Source: Nocardioides sp. L-11A (lineage in GTDB: Bacteria > Actinomycetota > Actinomycetes > Propionibacteriales > Nocardioidaceae). From it: a stretch of DNA of 64,000 nucleotides. Made by a program: the position numbers and the translations under genes. The DNA is taken from contig CP124680.1 in assembly GCA_029961745.1 (NCBI GenBank), positions 3,844,001 to 3,908,000 of the forward strand, given 5' to 3'. The notes below the pieces were generated by a model, which searched no databases, had not been told where the DNA came from, and saw nothing but the letters and a program-made list of their open reading frames with translations. This document shows, in pieces, positions 25,001 through 32,911 of the stretch; the stretch's first letter is position 1, and each line of letters begins with the position of its first letter.

Positions 25001-28000
25001 TGCGACGGCAACGGACCCACAGCACCATCCGGGTCATAAGCCTGCCCCTCGGTCTCCTCCACCAGACCATCAGCGAAGTACGACGTCCGCGTCACACTCC
25101 CCTTCGCATCCGTCACCGACACCAACCGACCCACACCGTCATACACATTCGTCGCCGCGATGACCCGGGCCCCGGACGCCGGGTCAGGCCCATCGACCTG
25201 CTGCACCAGACCGTCGTCGGTGTACGTGTAGTCGAGATAGCCCTCGTCCCCCGCACTCGCCCCACCGCTCGAGCTGGGCAGCCACGCCCGCGCGACATTG
25301 CCCACCGGGTCGTAGACCGTCCGCGTCCTACACACACCCACCTGCGCGCCGTACGCCGACGGCAACGCGGCACCCGCCCCGGTCAGGCCCGTCAACGCCA
25401 GGTCCAGCACCCGCCCCGTCGCGCACTGCGTGACCTGCTGGTCGACGCTCCCGCCACCGTCGTTGCCCGAACCGACCGACGCAGTCGGACTCCCCGACGC
25501 GTTGTCATAGCGCGGGCTGTACGCCGCCACCGGCCGACCATCCAGGTCATAGTCCAGACGCCGAGCCGTGTTCAGATTCGGCGCCGTCAACGACGCGACA
25601 TCACTGAACGCCTGCGGCGGCAACAACGCCACCACCCGACCATCAGCGTCGTACGCCGTGCGCGACCGGGTGTTCTCGAACCCGTTCGCGTCCGGCGCCG
25701 CATGCGCACTGGCATCGAGAGCCGGATCGGCCTGCACCGTCTGCGCACCCTCGATCGTGTCGACCGGCCGGTTCGCGGCGTCGTACGACACCGCGGTGAT
25801 CATGTCGCCACGCGTCACCTCCACGCCCGCCGGCGCGTTCGTCACGTCCTCGCCATCGATCCGGATATAGCCGACCGCGCCGTTGCCACCGTTCCGGTTG
25901 CTGACACCCGCGCCGCCGGCCCCACCCGTCACATCGAGGACCGACGGGGAGGCGAGCTCGATGGTGGGCGCGGCCAGCCAGATCCCGCCGCCCGCGCCGC
26001 CACCGGCACCGGCGGACTGGCCCGTTCCGGAGCCGCCGTCGGCCCCGGACGCGTCGATGGTGCCGTTGACCACGATCCGTCCGGCCGTCAGACGGAGATA
26101 GCCACCGCCGTTGCCGCCGGTGCCCCCGGCGCCGGTGAGGGCCTTGCCGCCACCACCGCCACCGCCGCCGGAGCCCAGGAGGTAGTCGATCCCCACCGTG
26201 GCGAAGTCCGGGGTGCCCGAGGCCAGGCCGGGTAGGCCGGGACCGCTGCCACCGGTACCGGCAGCGCCACCGTCGGTCTTGTGACCGCCACCGCCACCGC
26301 CGGACGGCGACAGGCCGAGCAGGCCGCCCCGGCCGCCCTTGCCTCCGTTGCCGGGGTTGGGGTTGGCGGCGTCGCCGGCGTGACCGTTGCCGCCGCTGCC
26401 GGCGGCGCCGCCTTGGTAGCCCTTGCCGGCGACGGTGATCGAGCAGGTGGCGCAGACCGTCACGGTGCCGCTGGCGTAGAAGAGGAGCCCGTTGGCCGCG
26501 GCCGACGTCACGTGGGCGCCGTTCTGAAGGGTCACGTCGCGGTACTGCGCACCGTCGGGGATCTGGAACGGGTTGCCCGCGCCGTGCGCGATGCCGTCCG
26601 TCGACTCCGAGGGGGTGGTGCCGTCGACGACGAGAGGTCCGTCGGCCCCCGACCCGGTGTTGATCGACCCGGGCGCCAGCACGGCCGTGACGTTGCCGTT
26701 GGGGTCGTAGCGCCATCTGGTCGTGTTCGTCTTCGTCCCGCGTCGCGGCACCTCCATCGAGGTACGCCGGCCCTGCCAGTCGTACGTCGTCGTGGTGCGG
26801 TTGCCGTTGGGGTCGGTGACCGCGGTCGTGTTGCCGTCGGCGTCGTAGCCGTAGTCCGCCGTCAGCTCGGGGTTGGTCGCACCGAAGCGGTACCGGATCT
26901 CCTTCGTGGTGTTGCCGGCCGCGTCGTAGGCGAAGTGGGTGGCGTGGACCCCGGTGCTGGCGCAGCCGGCCGCCGTGTTCGGCGTATCGCCGTCCTCTGC
27001 CTCCACGAACTGTCGCGGTGAGCAGGCGTCGAGCACCCGTCCCTCGCGGTCGTAGTTCCAGCGCGACGTGAGCATCTCGGTGCCGCCCTCGGTGCGCGGC
27101 GTGTCGACCCGGCGCTGGCGACCCGCGGCGTCGGAGTGGGTCGTGGTGACCTGGCTGTTCGCATCCGTCGTGGTGAGCACCCGGCCGACGCCGTCGTAGG
27201 TCGTCGATGTCACGCAGACCCGGTGGTCGTTCTGCGCGCTGGTCCACTCCGCGGCCGCGGCGGTGCCCGGGCAGGATCCCGGAGCGACGGCATCCGGGGT
27301 CCGGGTCACCTGGCTGGTGAGCTGCCGATTCAGCGCATCGAAGGTCGCCCGCGCGGCGACACCGCGCGCGTCGATCGTCTTGACCGGGTTGCCGAACGGG
27401 TCGTACGTCGTCCGCGCGACCGTCCCCGGAGAGCGGTGCTGGGCTCCGCTGGACGAGACCGGCCGGCCGGCGGCGTCGTAGCCGGTCATCCGGTCGTAGG
27501 CGGAGGTCAGCACGTCGTTGCCGCGACCGGAGCGGACCCGGCGCGGCTGGCCGAGGCGGTCCATCGTGGTCGTGACCAGATTCCCCGTGGCGTCGCGGCT
27601 TCCCTGGACGCCCCAGAGCGCGGAGCGGTACGGCGAGATGTCGATCCCGGCCGGTGCGGGGGTCGCGGTGGTGGCCGGGTTGGTGTCGTCGGCACGCTGG
27701 TTGTTCGCGGTCGATCCCCAGACCCGGATCCGGCCGGCCTGGTCGGCGGTCGCGATCGTCGACCAGCCGCCCGCCACCGCGACCTGGCCGGTGAGGTTCG
27801 GCACCTGTGTGGGTGTCGATACGGTAGCCGCGGCCGATCCGCCGCCCGACTGCCCGGCGTTGTTGATGCCCCACACGCGGACCGTGCCGTCGCGCAGCAG
27901 AGCGATCGCGCTCTTGTTGGCGCCGACGACCTGGCGGACCGGGCCGGCGGCCGTGCCAGGACCGAGTGTCGTGACCTTGACCGGGCTGGTGCGCTGCGTG

Positions 28001-29004
28001 GTGGTGCCGTCACCGAGCTCTCCGGACGCGTTGCCGCCGAAGGCCCACACGGTGCCGTCACGCCCGATGGCGTAGGAGGAGCCGAAGCCACTGGACACCT
28101 GGCGGATCCCGGCATCCTTCAGCGCCGTCACCTGGGTCGGCGTGGTCCGTCCCGCCGTATCGCCCAGACCGAGCTGACCGGTGCTGTTCGCGCCCCAGGC
28201 CCAGGTGGTGCCGTCCGTCTTGACGGCCAGCGAGCTGAGGTTGCCCCCGGCCATGGTCGACACGTCGTCGAGGACCTGGACCGGCGTGCCGACTGCGGCG
28301 GTGGAGCCGTTGCCGATCTGCCCGGAGCCGTTGGCTCCCCAGGCCCACAGTCCGCCCTCGGAGTCGAGCGCGAGCAGATGGCAGCCGCCGGCCGCGATCG
28401 AGAGGATGCCCGACGGCAGGCCCGTGCGCTTCTCGGGCCGGGTCGTGCCGGCTCCGGTCACCCAGACCTCGCCGCCACCGGTCAGGTAGGCGGTCGACGC
28501 GCACCCGGAGGTCGTACCCGTCGCGGTCTGCACGACCTGGACGGCGTTGGTCATCGGATCCGCACGGACGGGGGTCTTCCGGTTCGTCGTGCTGCCGTCG
28601 CCCAGCTCCCCACTCGCGTTGCTGCCGGCCCCCGTGACCGTCCCGTCGGGGGCGATGGCGACCAGGGCGGTGTTGGAGACACTGAGCGCGTCGGAGGTCA
28701 CCGGGTTGGCGGAGACGGTGTCGACGAAGCGCGTCGTGGGCGGCGCGGACGCGTCGGCCCAGGCCGCGGTGAGGTCCTTGCCCTGGGCGGCGTTGCGGTC
28801 CCAGGTGCGGGCGACATTGCCCGCGACGTCGTAGGCGTAGACGATCTTCTCGCCCTCGGGGTCGACAACCGCCTTGAGCCAGCCGCCGGCGGACACGGAT
28901 CCGGACAGGTCGCACGCCTTGCGTGCCTCGCCGGTGCAGGTCGTCACCACCGGGTAGTAGCGGTACTCGGTCGCCGGCTCGAGTGCCCCGGAGCTCGACG
29001 CCAT
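22081..29004 (-). CDS. RHS/YD-repeat polymorphic toxin with RCC1-like insert and peptidase-like tip
   Basis: 2307 residues. Order: YD repeats (about 45-75); RCC1-like propeller (about 105-445, repeats such as DGTVWAFGGNASGELGDG); YD repeats (about 455-780); a Gly-rich insert (roughly 830-1050); long YD array; RHS core ending NPVNLIDEDGH at about 2030; a helical pre-toxin region; and a tip from about 2181. The tip has VHG (His2228) and VMCHGG (Cys2267), the spacing of clan CD cysteine peptidases (C80-like). RHS shells encapsulate the tip until delivery. ATG 29004 looks internal: no signal peptide, and YD sequence begins at once, so the 5' end is probably lost. Codon use changes near 25550. Immunity gene follows by ATGA. 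Confidence 0.88.
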   Translation of the reverse strand: MASSSGALEPATEYRYYPVVTTCTGEARKACDLSGSVSAGGWLKAVVDPEGEKIVYAYDVAGNVARTWDRNAAQGKDLTAAWADASAPPTTRFVDTVSANPVTSDALSVSNTALVAIAPDGTVTGAGSNASGELGDGSTTNRKTPVRADPMTNAVQVVQTATGTTSGCASTAYLTGGGEVWVTGAGTTRPEKRTGLPSGILSIAAGGCHLLALDSEGGLWAWGANGSGQIGNGSTAAVGTPVQVLDDVSTMAGGNLSSLAVKTDGTTWAWGANSTGQLGLGDTAGRTTPTQVTALKDAGIRQVSSGFGSSYAIGRDGTVWAFGGNASGELGDGTTTQRTSPVKVTTLGPGTAAGPVRQVVGANKSAIALLRDGTVRVWGINNAGQSGGGSAAATVSTPTQVPNLTGQVAVAGGWSTIATADQAGRIRVWGSTANNQRADDTNPATTATPAPAGIDISPYRSALWGVQGSRDATGNLVTTTMDRLGQPRRVRSGRGNDVLTSAYDRMTGYDAAGRPVSSSGAQHRSPGTVARTTYDPFGNPVKTIDARGVAARATFDALNRQLTSQVTRTPDAVAPGSCPGTAAAAEWTSAQNDHRVCVTSTTYDGVGRVLTTTDANSQVTTTHSDAAGRQRRVDTPRTEGGTEMLTSRWNYDREGRVLDACSPRQFVEAEDGDTPNTAAGCASTGVHATHFAYDAAGNTTKEIRYRFGATNPELTADYGYDADGNTTAVTDPNGNRTTTTYDWQGRRTSMEVPRRGTKTNTTRWRYDPNGNVTAVLAPGSINTGSGADGPLVVDGTTPSESTDGIAHGAGNPFQIPDGAQYRDVTLQNGAHVTSAAANGLLFYASGTVTVCATCSITVAGKGYQGGAAGSGGNGHAGDAANPNPGNGGKGGRGGLLGLSPSGGGGGGHKTDGGAAGTGGSGPGLPGLASGTPDFATVGIDYLLGSGGGGGGGGKALTGAGGTGGNGGGYLRLTAGRIVVNGTIDASGADGGSGTGQSAGAGGGAGGGIWLAAPTIELASPSVLDVTGGAGGAGVSNRNGGNGAVGYIRIDGEDVTNAPAGVEVTRGDMITAVSYDAANRPVDTIEGAQTVQADPALDASAHAAPDANGFENTRSRTAYDADGRVVALLPPQAFSDVASLTAPNLNTARRLDYDLDGRPVAAYSPRYDNASGSPTASVGSGNDGGGSVDQQVTQCATGRVLDLALTGLTGAGAALPSAYGAQVGVCRTRTVYDPVGNVARAWLPSSSGGASAGDEGYLDYTYTDDGLVQQVDGPDPASGARVIAATNVYDGVGRLVSVTDAKGSVTRTSYFADGLVEETEGQAYDPDGAVGPLPSQDEKTQYVYDGAGNLVSTVNPEGKTTSQVWTSDNLLAQIEAPGPGGGQGTAKTRYGYDAVGNATEVWQPEAVRHDRPPIFNEFTKDNLLAATHTPVGLTEPTPPAAPVRVYRSVRYDYAPAGMKTVTQTARCESDVPTACVPSNDDDYKGAGFVKLNYGANGRLSSQMGRDRKFDETPTKSITTTYAQHGGPAQIKDESSGITVNVGYYLDGTQRRVAESGVGGGVGNTNTYAYNGSGAVSVRTDTTESSGVTGGSTKVTSYRYNAAGLAAGMDSDVLGASTSFGWDKAGRLRSATTGGHVSEWSWQPNGVLAGAETKAGGTVMGSYTYLYDKNRNLIKQTVSSDSGGVGGYVNEFEYAPSEQVLKWSHQPASGGGSGGGTARVVDYEWDKNSNRTRVDDSVDGVTSTSYRWDNSVKVVDGPGDNGVPATNDRFVYEYNAVGLLTEDGCNTYRYDAFDRVERQTRAGTDVCDNDPRVTDFSYDGLDRQRVSEVSGSAKPGANRITRSVFDGLSVDVVGQTGAVNGDANGPTVLYQLDPGGKAMGYKQAGSSGAGTAFLDDDGHGNVTSVTTSGHVVACAVRYDAFGGPVDAEPSGSPGSDDPGDGNGMCRTDSAEAEATGNTYWYRGQVRDGGTGNYQLGVRTYDPGKAAFTTPDSYRVSSSATDLSVGVDPLTSNTYTYVNGNPVNLIDEDGHRPACVDLGGCTDLVRPEAEHKGAWISHVGEPSPGYDPWGEVKSVVPNPVAMVRGAVGFIGGSVVGIGEPVNRMTGQAIAPVVDHEEIEAARAAFMGEITKTVFLAATFVPGGQVAAPIRATVAAVSKSRVIAPVIERVAAATAKVVHPRVAPNTSMDSLLASGATVRHSRTATAIGDDGATRANFDRSVGANGRHDVIVHGNAAGEPIVNGLVTHPQQIADAILENPAYGGCAITLVMCHGGRGTAQELSRILGVDVHSTTRKAQLDPVTGGLVQGGFR
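22483..22719. repeat. Direct repeat copy 2 (within the RHS gene)
   Basis: Partner of 19741-19977, encoding the pre-toxin segment of the full RHS protein. Similarity fades on the left exactly where the toxin tips diverge. Confidence 0.9.
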
Positions 29005-29072
29005 AGCCCATCGGGACCATTTTTCACAGGACTCGCCAAGATGTGGGGTCCCGGATCCGGGCGCCTCCGGGG

Positions 29073-29419
29073 TCAGGAGGACAGGTCGAGGAGCCCTCGG
29101 ATCCCCTGGTCCACCTCACCCATGAGAGGGTCAGGCACCCTGCCCACAGGACGGGTGCCGAGATCACGACGGTCGACCGTCGCGAAGGCGGTCACGTCGG
29201 CGACGGAGTCCTTCGGCAGGCCGGTGACCGACGCGGGGAGGAAGACGTGGCCCGGCATGCGGCCAGCGGGGTGTTCGAGGCCAGCGTCACCACGATCGTG
29301 CTGGCGAGCCGGCTCCGGTTGTCGTCGTCGGACGGGATCACCAGGGCCGGGCCGCTGGGCCGGACCGCTGCTGGCCGGGTCCCCGAAGTCGCGCAGTGCA
29401 CGTCGCCGCGGTTCACCAT
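29073..29419 (-). pseudogene. MazF-like toxin, broken by frameshifts
   Basis: Starts VNRGDVHCA after ATG 29419, moves to a second frame for FGDPASSGPA, returns to the first for GPALVIPSDDDNRSR to NTPLAA, then needs the second frame for MPGHVFLPASVTGLPKDS to LMGEVDQGIRGLLDL. At least three indels are required; the clearest is one base lost near 29257-29262. The parts are typical MazF/PemK endoribonuclease, so this is a dead toxin. Confidence 0.82.
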
Positions 29420-29658
29420 TCGTCGACCGCCCCGGCCACCAGTCGGGCTCCGGCCTCCACGGCGAACCGGCTCGAGCCGTCGGCATTCACCTGGTCGACC
29501 ACCGCGTCGATGGCAGCGGTGACGTCGCCGGACTCGAGTTCGTCGGCCTACCTGCTGGCCGCTGCGGCATAGAACTGGGAACGGTTCATCCCATGCCGAG
29601 CCGCCACTCGCTCCGCACGAGCGAACACATCGTCCGGAACGGAGATGGCCGTCTCCAT
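29413..29658 (-). pseudogene. Ribbon-helix-helix antitoxin with nonsense mutation
   Basis: From ATG 29658 the frame reads ETAISVPDDVFARAERVAARHGMNRSQFYAAAASR, an RHH antitoxin N-terminus, then an in-frame TAG (near 29547-29549) where Tyr is expected, then ADELESGDVTAAIDAVVDQV and on to TGA at 29413, overlapping the mazF start. The toxin is broken as well, so the whole pair is inactive. Confidence 0.8.
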
Positions 29659-29684
29659 GCCACGAGTATGACCAGGTATGACCC

Positions 29685-30902
29685 TCATGCGGTGACGCCC
29701 GCGATCGCGTCGAGGACGTCGGCGATCGCCCGGGTCAGAGCGCCGTCGCCGGTCTCGACGAGCAACCGTCCGGCGACCAGGGCCCGGTCGACCGCGGGCT
29801 GGTCGTCAGGGAGGAAGTGCACCGCGAGATGGTCGCCGAAACCGGCGAGCATCGCGACGACGTCGGCCTCGCGCCAGCCGAGCGTCGGGCGCATCCGGTT
29901 GACCACGACCCGCACCCGCGGGCCGGTCAGCAGCTCGTGGATCTCGCTGAGGGCCCGGGCCAGCCGAGCCAGGCCGACCGGGTCGGCGGAGCCGACGAGG
30001 ACCAGCTCGTCGGCGACCTCCACGGCCTCGCGGGTCAGGCCGTTGCGCTCGGGCCGGCCCGTGAGCTCGCCGAGGTCGGGCTCGAGGCTGAAGCCGGTGT
30101 CGATCACCACCTGCCCGTCCTGGCGGGCGCGCTCGACGATCGTCGTGAGGGTGCCGGGCCGCAGCTCGACCCAGCGGTCCGGGCGGGGCAGGCCGGTCAG
30201 CACCCGCAGGTGGTCCGACAGCCGCCGCTGCGTGGTCGTGAAGCGCCCGTCGAGGGGGCCCGCTCCGGCCAGCCGGGCGGCGGCGAGCAGTCCGGAGACC
30301 TCGTCGAGGATCCCCAGCTGCTGCGCGACCGCACCGCCGTACGGGTCAGCGTCGATCAGCAGCGTGCTCAGTCCGCGGCGAGCCAGCTCGCCGGCAAGGC
30401 CGCCGGCCACGGTGGTCCGACCGGGCGCACCGCCGGCGCCCCAGACCGTGATCACCCGGCCCATCGGGCCGCCGACCCGCGGCGGCGCGGACTCCACAGG
30501 GTCGGGCACCGAGCGGTCGTCGTACGGCGGGGCGGGTTGGGTCGCGTCGGCGGGAAGTCGAGCGACCAGCTCGGCCAGCTCGCTCGCGCGGTCGGCGGCG
30601 AGAATGGTGACGATGCCGGCCCGGACGGCGCGGGGTCGGGTGAGCTCGGGGTCGGTCGCGACGCCGATCACCCGGACGCCGTGCTGGACCAAGTCGTCGA
30701 CGGCGCCCTGGTCGAGGCCGGGCAGGTCGACCGCGACGACAGCCACGTCGGCCTGGCCGGTGCGGGCGGCGGCGAGCAGATCGGCGACGTCGACACAGCG
30801 CCGCAGGAGCACGGTGGCGGGGTGCTCGGTGAGCGCGGCCAGCGCTCGCGACTCCCAGGCCGCGCCCGAGGAGACCAGCAGGACGACGCTCACGCGCGGC
30901 AT
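29685..30902 (-). CDS. CpaE/TadZ-like ATPase of a Flp-pilus locus
   Basis: 405 residues from ATG 30902. N-terminal receiver-like domain lacking clear phospho-Asp context (about 1-120), then a MinD/ParA-type ATPase domain. The deviant Walker A reads GAGGAPGRTT: the P-loop lysine is Arg. Later motifs LIDADPYGG and VIDTGFSLEP are kept. CpaE/TadZ proteins localise the Flp (Tad) pilus machine at the inner membrane face. Starts 7 nt after the SAF-domain gene, forming an operon with it. The expected partners cpaF/tadB/tadC do not follow; instead the toxin island begins. Confidence 0.82.
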   Translation of the reverse strand: MPRVSVVLLVSSGAAWESRALAALTEHPATVLLRRCVDVADLLAAARTGQADVAVVAVDLPGLDQGAVDDLVQHGVRVIGVATDPELTRPRAVRAGIVTILAADRASELAELVARLPADATQPAPPYDDRSVPDPVESAPPRVGGPMGRVITVWGAGGAPGRTTVAGGLAGELARRGLSTLLIDADPYGGAVAQQLGILDEVSGLLAAARLAGAGPLDGRFTTTQRRLSDHLRVLTGLPRPDRWVELRPGTLTTIVERARQDGQVVIDTGFSLEPDLGELTGRPERNGLTREAVEVADELVLVGSADPVGLARLARALSEIHELLTGPRVRVVVNRMRPTLGWREADVVAMLAGFGDHLAVHFLPDDQPAVDRALVAGRLLVETGDGALTRAIADVLDAIAGVTA

Positions 30903-30909
30903 CCGCGCC

Positions 30910-31647
30910 TCACGATCGCTGCAGGATCCGGATGACCGGGTCCTGCAGGGCACCGAGGAGCCGCTCGAACTCCGCCGCCCGCTCGTCGTCGACCGCCACG
31001 ACGAGCTGCCGCGTGCCCGTGACGGCGAAGGCGTCGTCGTAGGCCGGGGCGGCGACGACGGTGACGCCGCTGAGCGCCGGGCCGTCCTGCGCCTCGGCGG
31101 CCGTGCCGCGACCGGAGCTGCCGGAGCTGCCGGAGCTGCCCGTGCCGGGCGCGGTGCCGGGGGCGGTGCCGGGGGCGGAGGCGTCGGTCAGCCAGACGTC
31201 GACGATCGAGCCGGTCGCCACGTCCGGCGGCACCCGGTGCGGGTCGACCGCGAGCGGCACCCGCAGCACCGCCTCCTCCGCGACCGGGCCGACCGCCGAG
31301 CGGGCCAACAACTCGCCCTCGCCGACGCCGCGGACCAGGATCAGGCCCTCGGGCACCGGCTCGTCCGCGGCGAAGTACCGCTCCACCGTGGCCTCGTCGG
31401 CGAAGCGCACCCGGCGGACGGTGAGGGCGTCGGCGGCGACCGGCGTCCCGGCGCCGCGGTCGCCGGTCATCGCCCACACCGTCATCGTGTCGTCGGCGGC
31501 CGCGAGCAACCGCGCGCCGAGCACGACCGAGCCGGTCACGAGCAGCACACCGCACCACAGTCGGGGGTCACGCCATGCCGGACGCACCACCCGCTGGGCG
31601 GGTGGTGGCGCAGGTGTGCCCGTCGAACTCCCGAGATCCCGAGTCAC
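30910..31647 (-). CDS. SAF-domain protein, CpaB/RcpC-like
   Basis: 245 residues from GTG 31647. One N-terminal transmembrane helix (about 28-50), then a SAF domain (about 65-130, GTPVAADALTVRRVRF), then a CpaB-like beta region split by a low-complexity insert made of repeated PGTA and SGS units (short tandem repeats in DNA near 31112-31175). CpaB proteins assemble the secretin of Flp pili; in Gram-positives they may act in the wall. Operon with the CpaE-like ATPase. Confidence 0.8.
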   Translation of the reverse strand: MTRDLGSSTGTPAPPPAQRVVRPAWRDPRLWCGVLLVTGSVVLGARLLAAADDTMTVWAMTGDRGAGTPVAADALTVRRVRFADEATVERYFAADEPVPEGLILVRGVGEGELLARSAVGPVAEEAVLRVPLAVDPHRVPPDVATGSIVDVWLTDASAPGTAPGTAPGTGSSGSSGSSGRGTAAEAQDGPALSGVTVVAAPAYDDAFAVTGTRQLVVAVDDERAAEFERLLGALQDPVIRILQRS

Positions 31648-31748
31648 CGGGTCATCATGCCGGGTGCCGGCGGCGACGTCACCTGCTCATCCACAGGCGC
31701 GCAGTGCCGCTGGCCCCACCGGTCGGCCCCGGATGCGACGATGGGGGC

Positions 31749-31991
31749 ATGCCCGACAGCCAGGACGGACCGCGGTTCCTGACGCTCACCGACGTCGCCG
31801 AGACGCTCAACACCTCCAGCGCGCAGGTCTACGCGCTGGTGCGCCGCGGGGAGCTGCCGGCCATCAAGATCGGCGGCCGCGGGCAGTGGCGGGTGGAGCG
31901 CAACCGGCTGGAGGAGTACATCGCGCAGCAGTACCGGCACACCGAGCAGTACGTCGCCGAGCACCCCTTCGTGGAGAGCGAGCCCGAGTAG
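31749..31991 (+). CDS. Excisionase-type helix-turn-helix DNA-binding protein (BldC-like)
   Basis: 80 residues. Winged-helix MerR-like core: LTLTDVAETLNTSSAQVYALVRRGELPAIKIGG, then RVERNRLEEYI, the signature of the excisionase/BldC group. BldC-type proteins bind DNA repeats head-to-tail and control development in Streptomyces; here it stands divergent from the Flp-pilus genes, which it may regulate. A homologue beside pilus genes is common in actinobacteria as far as I know. Confidence 0.85.
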   Translation: MPDSQDGPRFLTLTDVAETLNTSSAQVYALVRRGELPAIKIGGRGQWRVERNRLEEYIAQQYRHTEQYVAEHPFVESEPE

Positions 31992-32054
31992 CGGCGCGCC
32001 GGCGGACCCGCCCCGGAGAGGCCAGGTGGTCGGCCAGGGCACGGGTGCCAGCGC

Positions 32055-32849
32055 TGCATCAGGACATCGGTGAGAGTTGGCGGGTCAGGACTTCGGTGAC
32101 ACTGCCGGCTTCTTCGGCCGGAGTCCTGGGCGCCGGCCGTTGCCGACGTCGATCGCTCCGGTGCGGGCGCGGATGTGTTCGGCGAGGATCTCGCCGTCGA
32201 GCTCGGTCAGGGTGATCGCGTTTCGCCGGCCTGGTCGCGCTCGGCGATGACGAGGACCTGGTGGAGATGTGGTCCACGTCGACCAGAGAGGTCACCGTGT
32301 CGATGTGGCTGGTGCCGGCGCGGGTACGTGCGGGGTCGATGAACCCGCGCTACGCCGAGCGCGGCTTCTTCCGCAGCTCGAACCTGGCGACGCCGGCCTG
32401 TCGAAAAATCCGCGCCAGCGACGCGATCGAGGGCACCTGCTCGAGACCCATCGCCTTCATCTTGTCGTGGACGCTGATCGGGCCATGGTCCACGCCCGAG
32501 GCTTCCAGCGCGGCACGGACCTGCACGGCCTGGTCCTTGACCTCATCGCTCAGCCGGGTCGGGCTTGACGACGGCCGCTTCGTCCTCGGTTCGAGCACCG
32601 CGGCCGGCCCGTCACTCTTGGCTCTCTTGCGAAGCGCGTAGAAGGACGTCCGGGAGATGTCGTGCTCGGCACAGAGCGTCGACACAGCGCCACGCGGTGC
32701 GCCATCGGGCCACTGCGAGATCCCGAGCCGGATGCGGGGATCGATGGGTTCAGCCACCGCCGAAGCGTCACGTCAGAAGTGTCACCACCAACACCATCCG
32801 GACTGTCACCGATGTCCTGATGCAGAACTGTCACCGATGTCTTGAGACA
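32055..32849. mobile_element. IS481-family element remnant
   Basis: Left terminus TGCATCAGGACATCGGTGA at 32055-32073 recurs inverted at 32806-32824 within a 22/24 match (32801-32824). A further inverted copy (TGTCTCAAGACATCGGTGAC as read on the minus strand) lies at 32830-32849, so the right end has two tandem terminus-like repeats. The interior carries only the ends of a transposase gene. Confidence 0.8.
32059..32757 (-). pseudogene. IS481 transposase with internal deletion
   Basis: The first 135 codons (32350-32757) read as the intact HTH and zipper part of an IS481 transposase (RGAVSTLCAEHDISRTSFYALRKRA to FELRKKPRSA), then a stop. The DDE core is missing. Past a short junction, fragments of the C-terminus are recognisable (LVLVIAERDQAG, TLTELDGEILAEHI, GNGRRPG, VTEVLTRQLSPMS). 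Most of the catalytic domain, several hundred bp, is lost. Confidence 0.82.
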
Positions 32850-32875
32850 TGACATCCACAGAGAGGAGACGGGTC

Positions 32876-32905
32876 TTGACTGTTCGAACATATGTTCGAT
32901 AGGAT
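32876..32905 (+). promoter_or_regulatory. LexA SOS box in the promoter of the HNH gene
   Basis: Perfect palindrome TCGAACATATGTTCGA at 32884-32899 fits the actinobacterial/Bacillus LexA box CGAAC-N4-GTTCG. It lies between -35 TTGACT (32876-32881) and -10 TAGGAT (32900-32905), so LexA would block polymerase. The -10 ends 6 nt before ATG 32912, predicting a leaderless message. Confidence 0.92.
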
Positions 32906-32911
32906 GAGCGC

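Noticed and set aside
22417..26235. Arg/His-rich open frame of 1272 codons on the plus strand
   Set aside because: Antisense of the RHS gene; the His/Arg/Thr bias mirrors the YD repeats.
27136..31782. Plus-strand open frame of 1548 codons
   Set aside because: Runs across the RHS gene end, dead TA pair and pilus genes; no protein family and no start signal.
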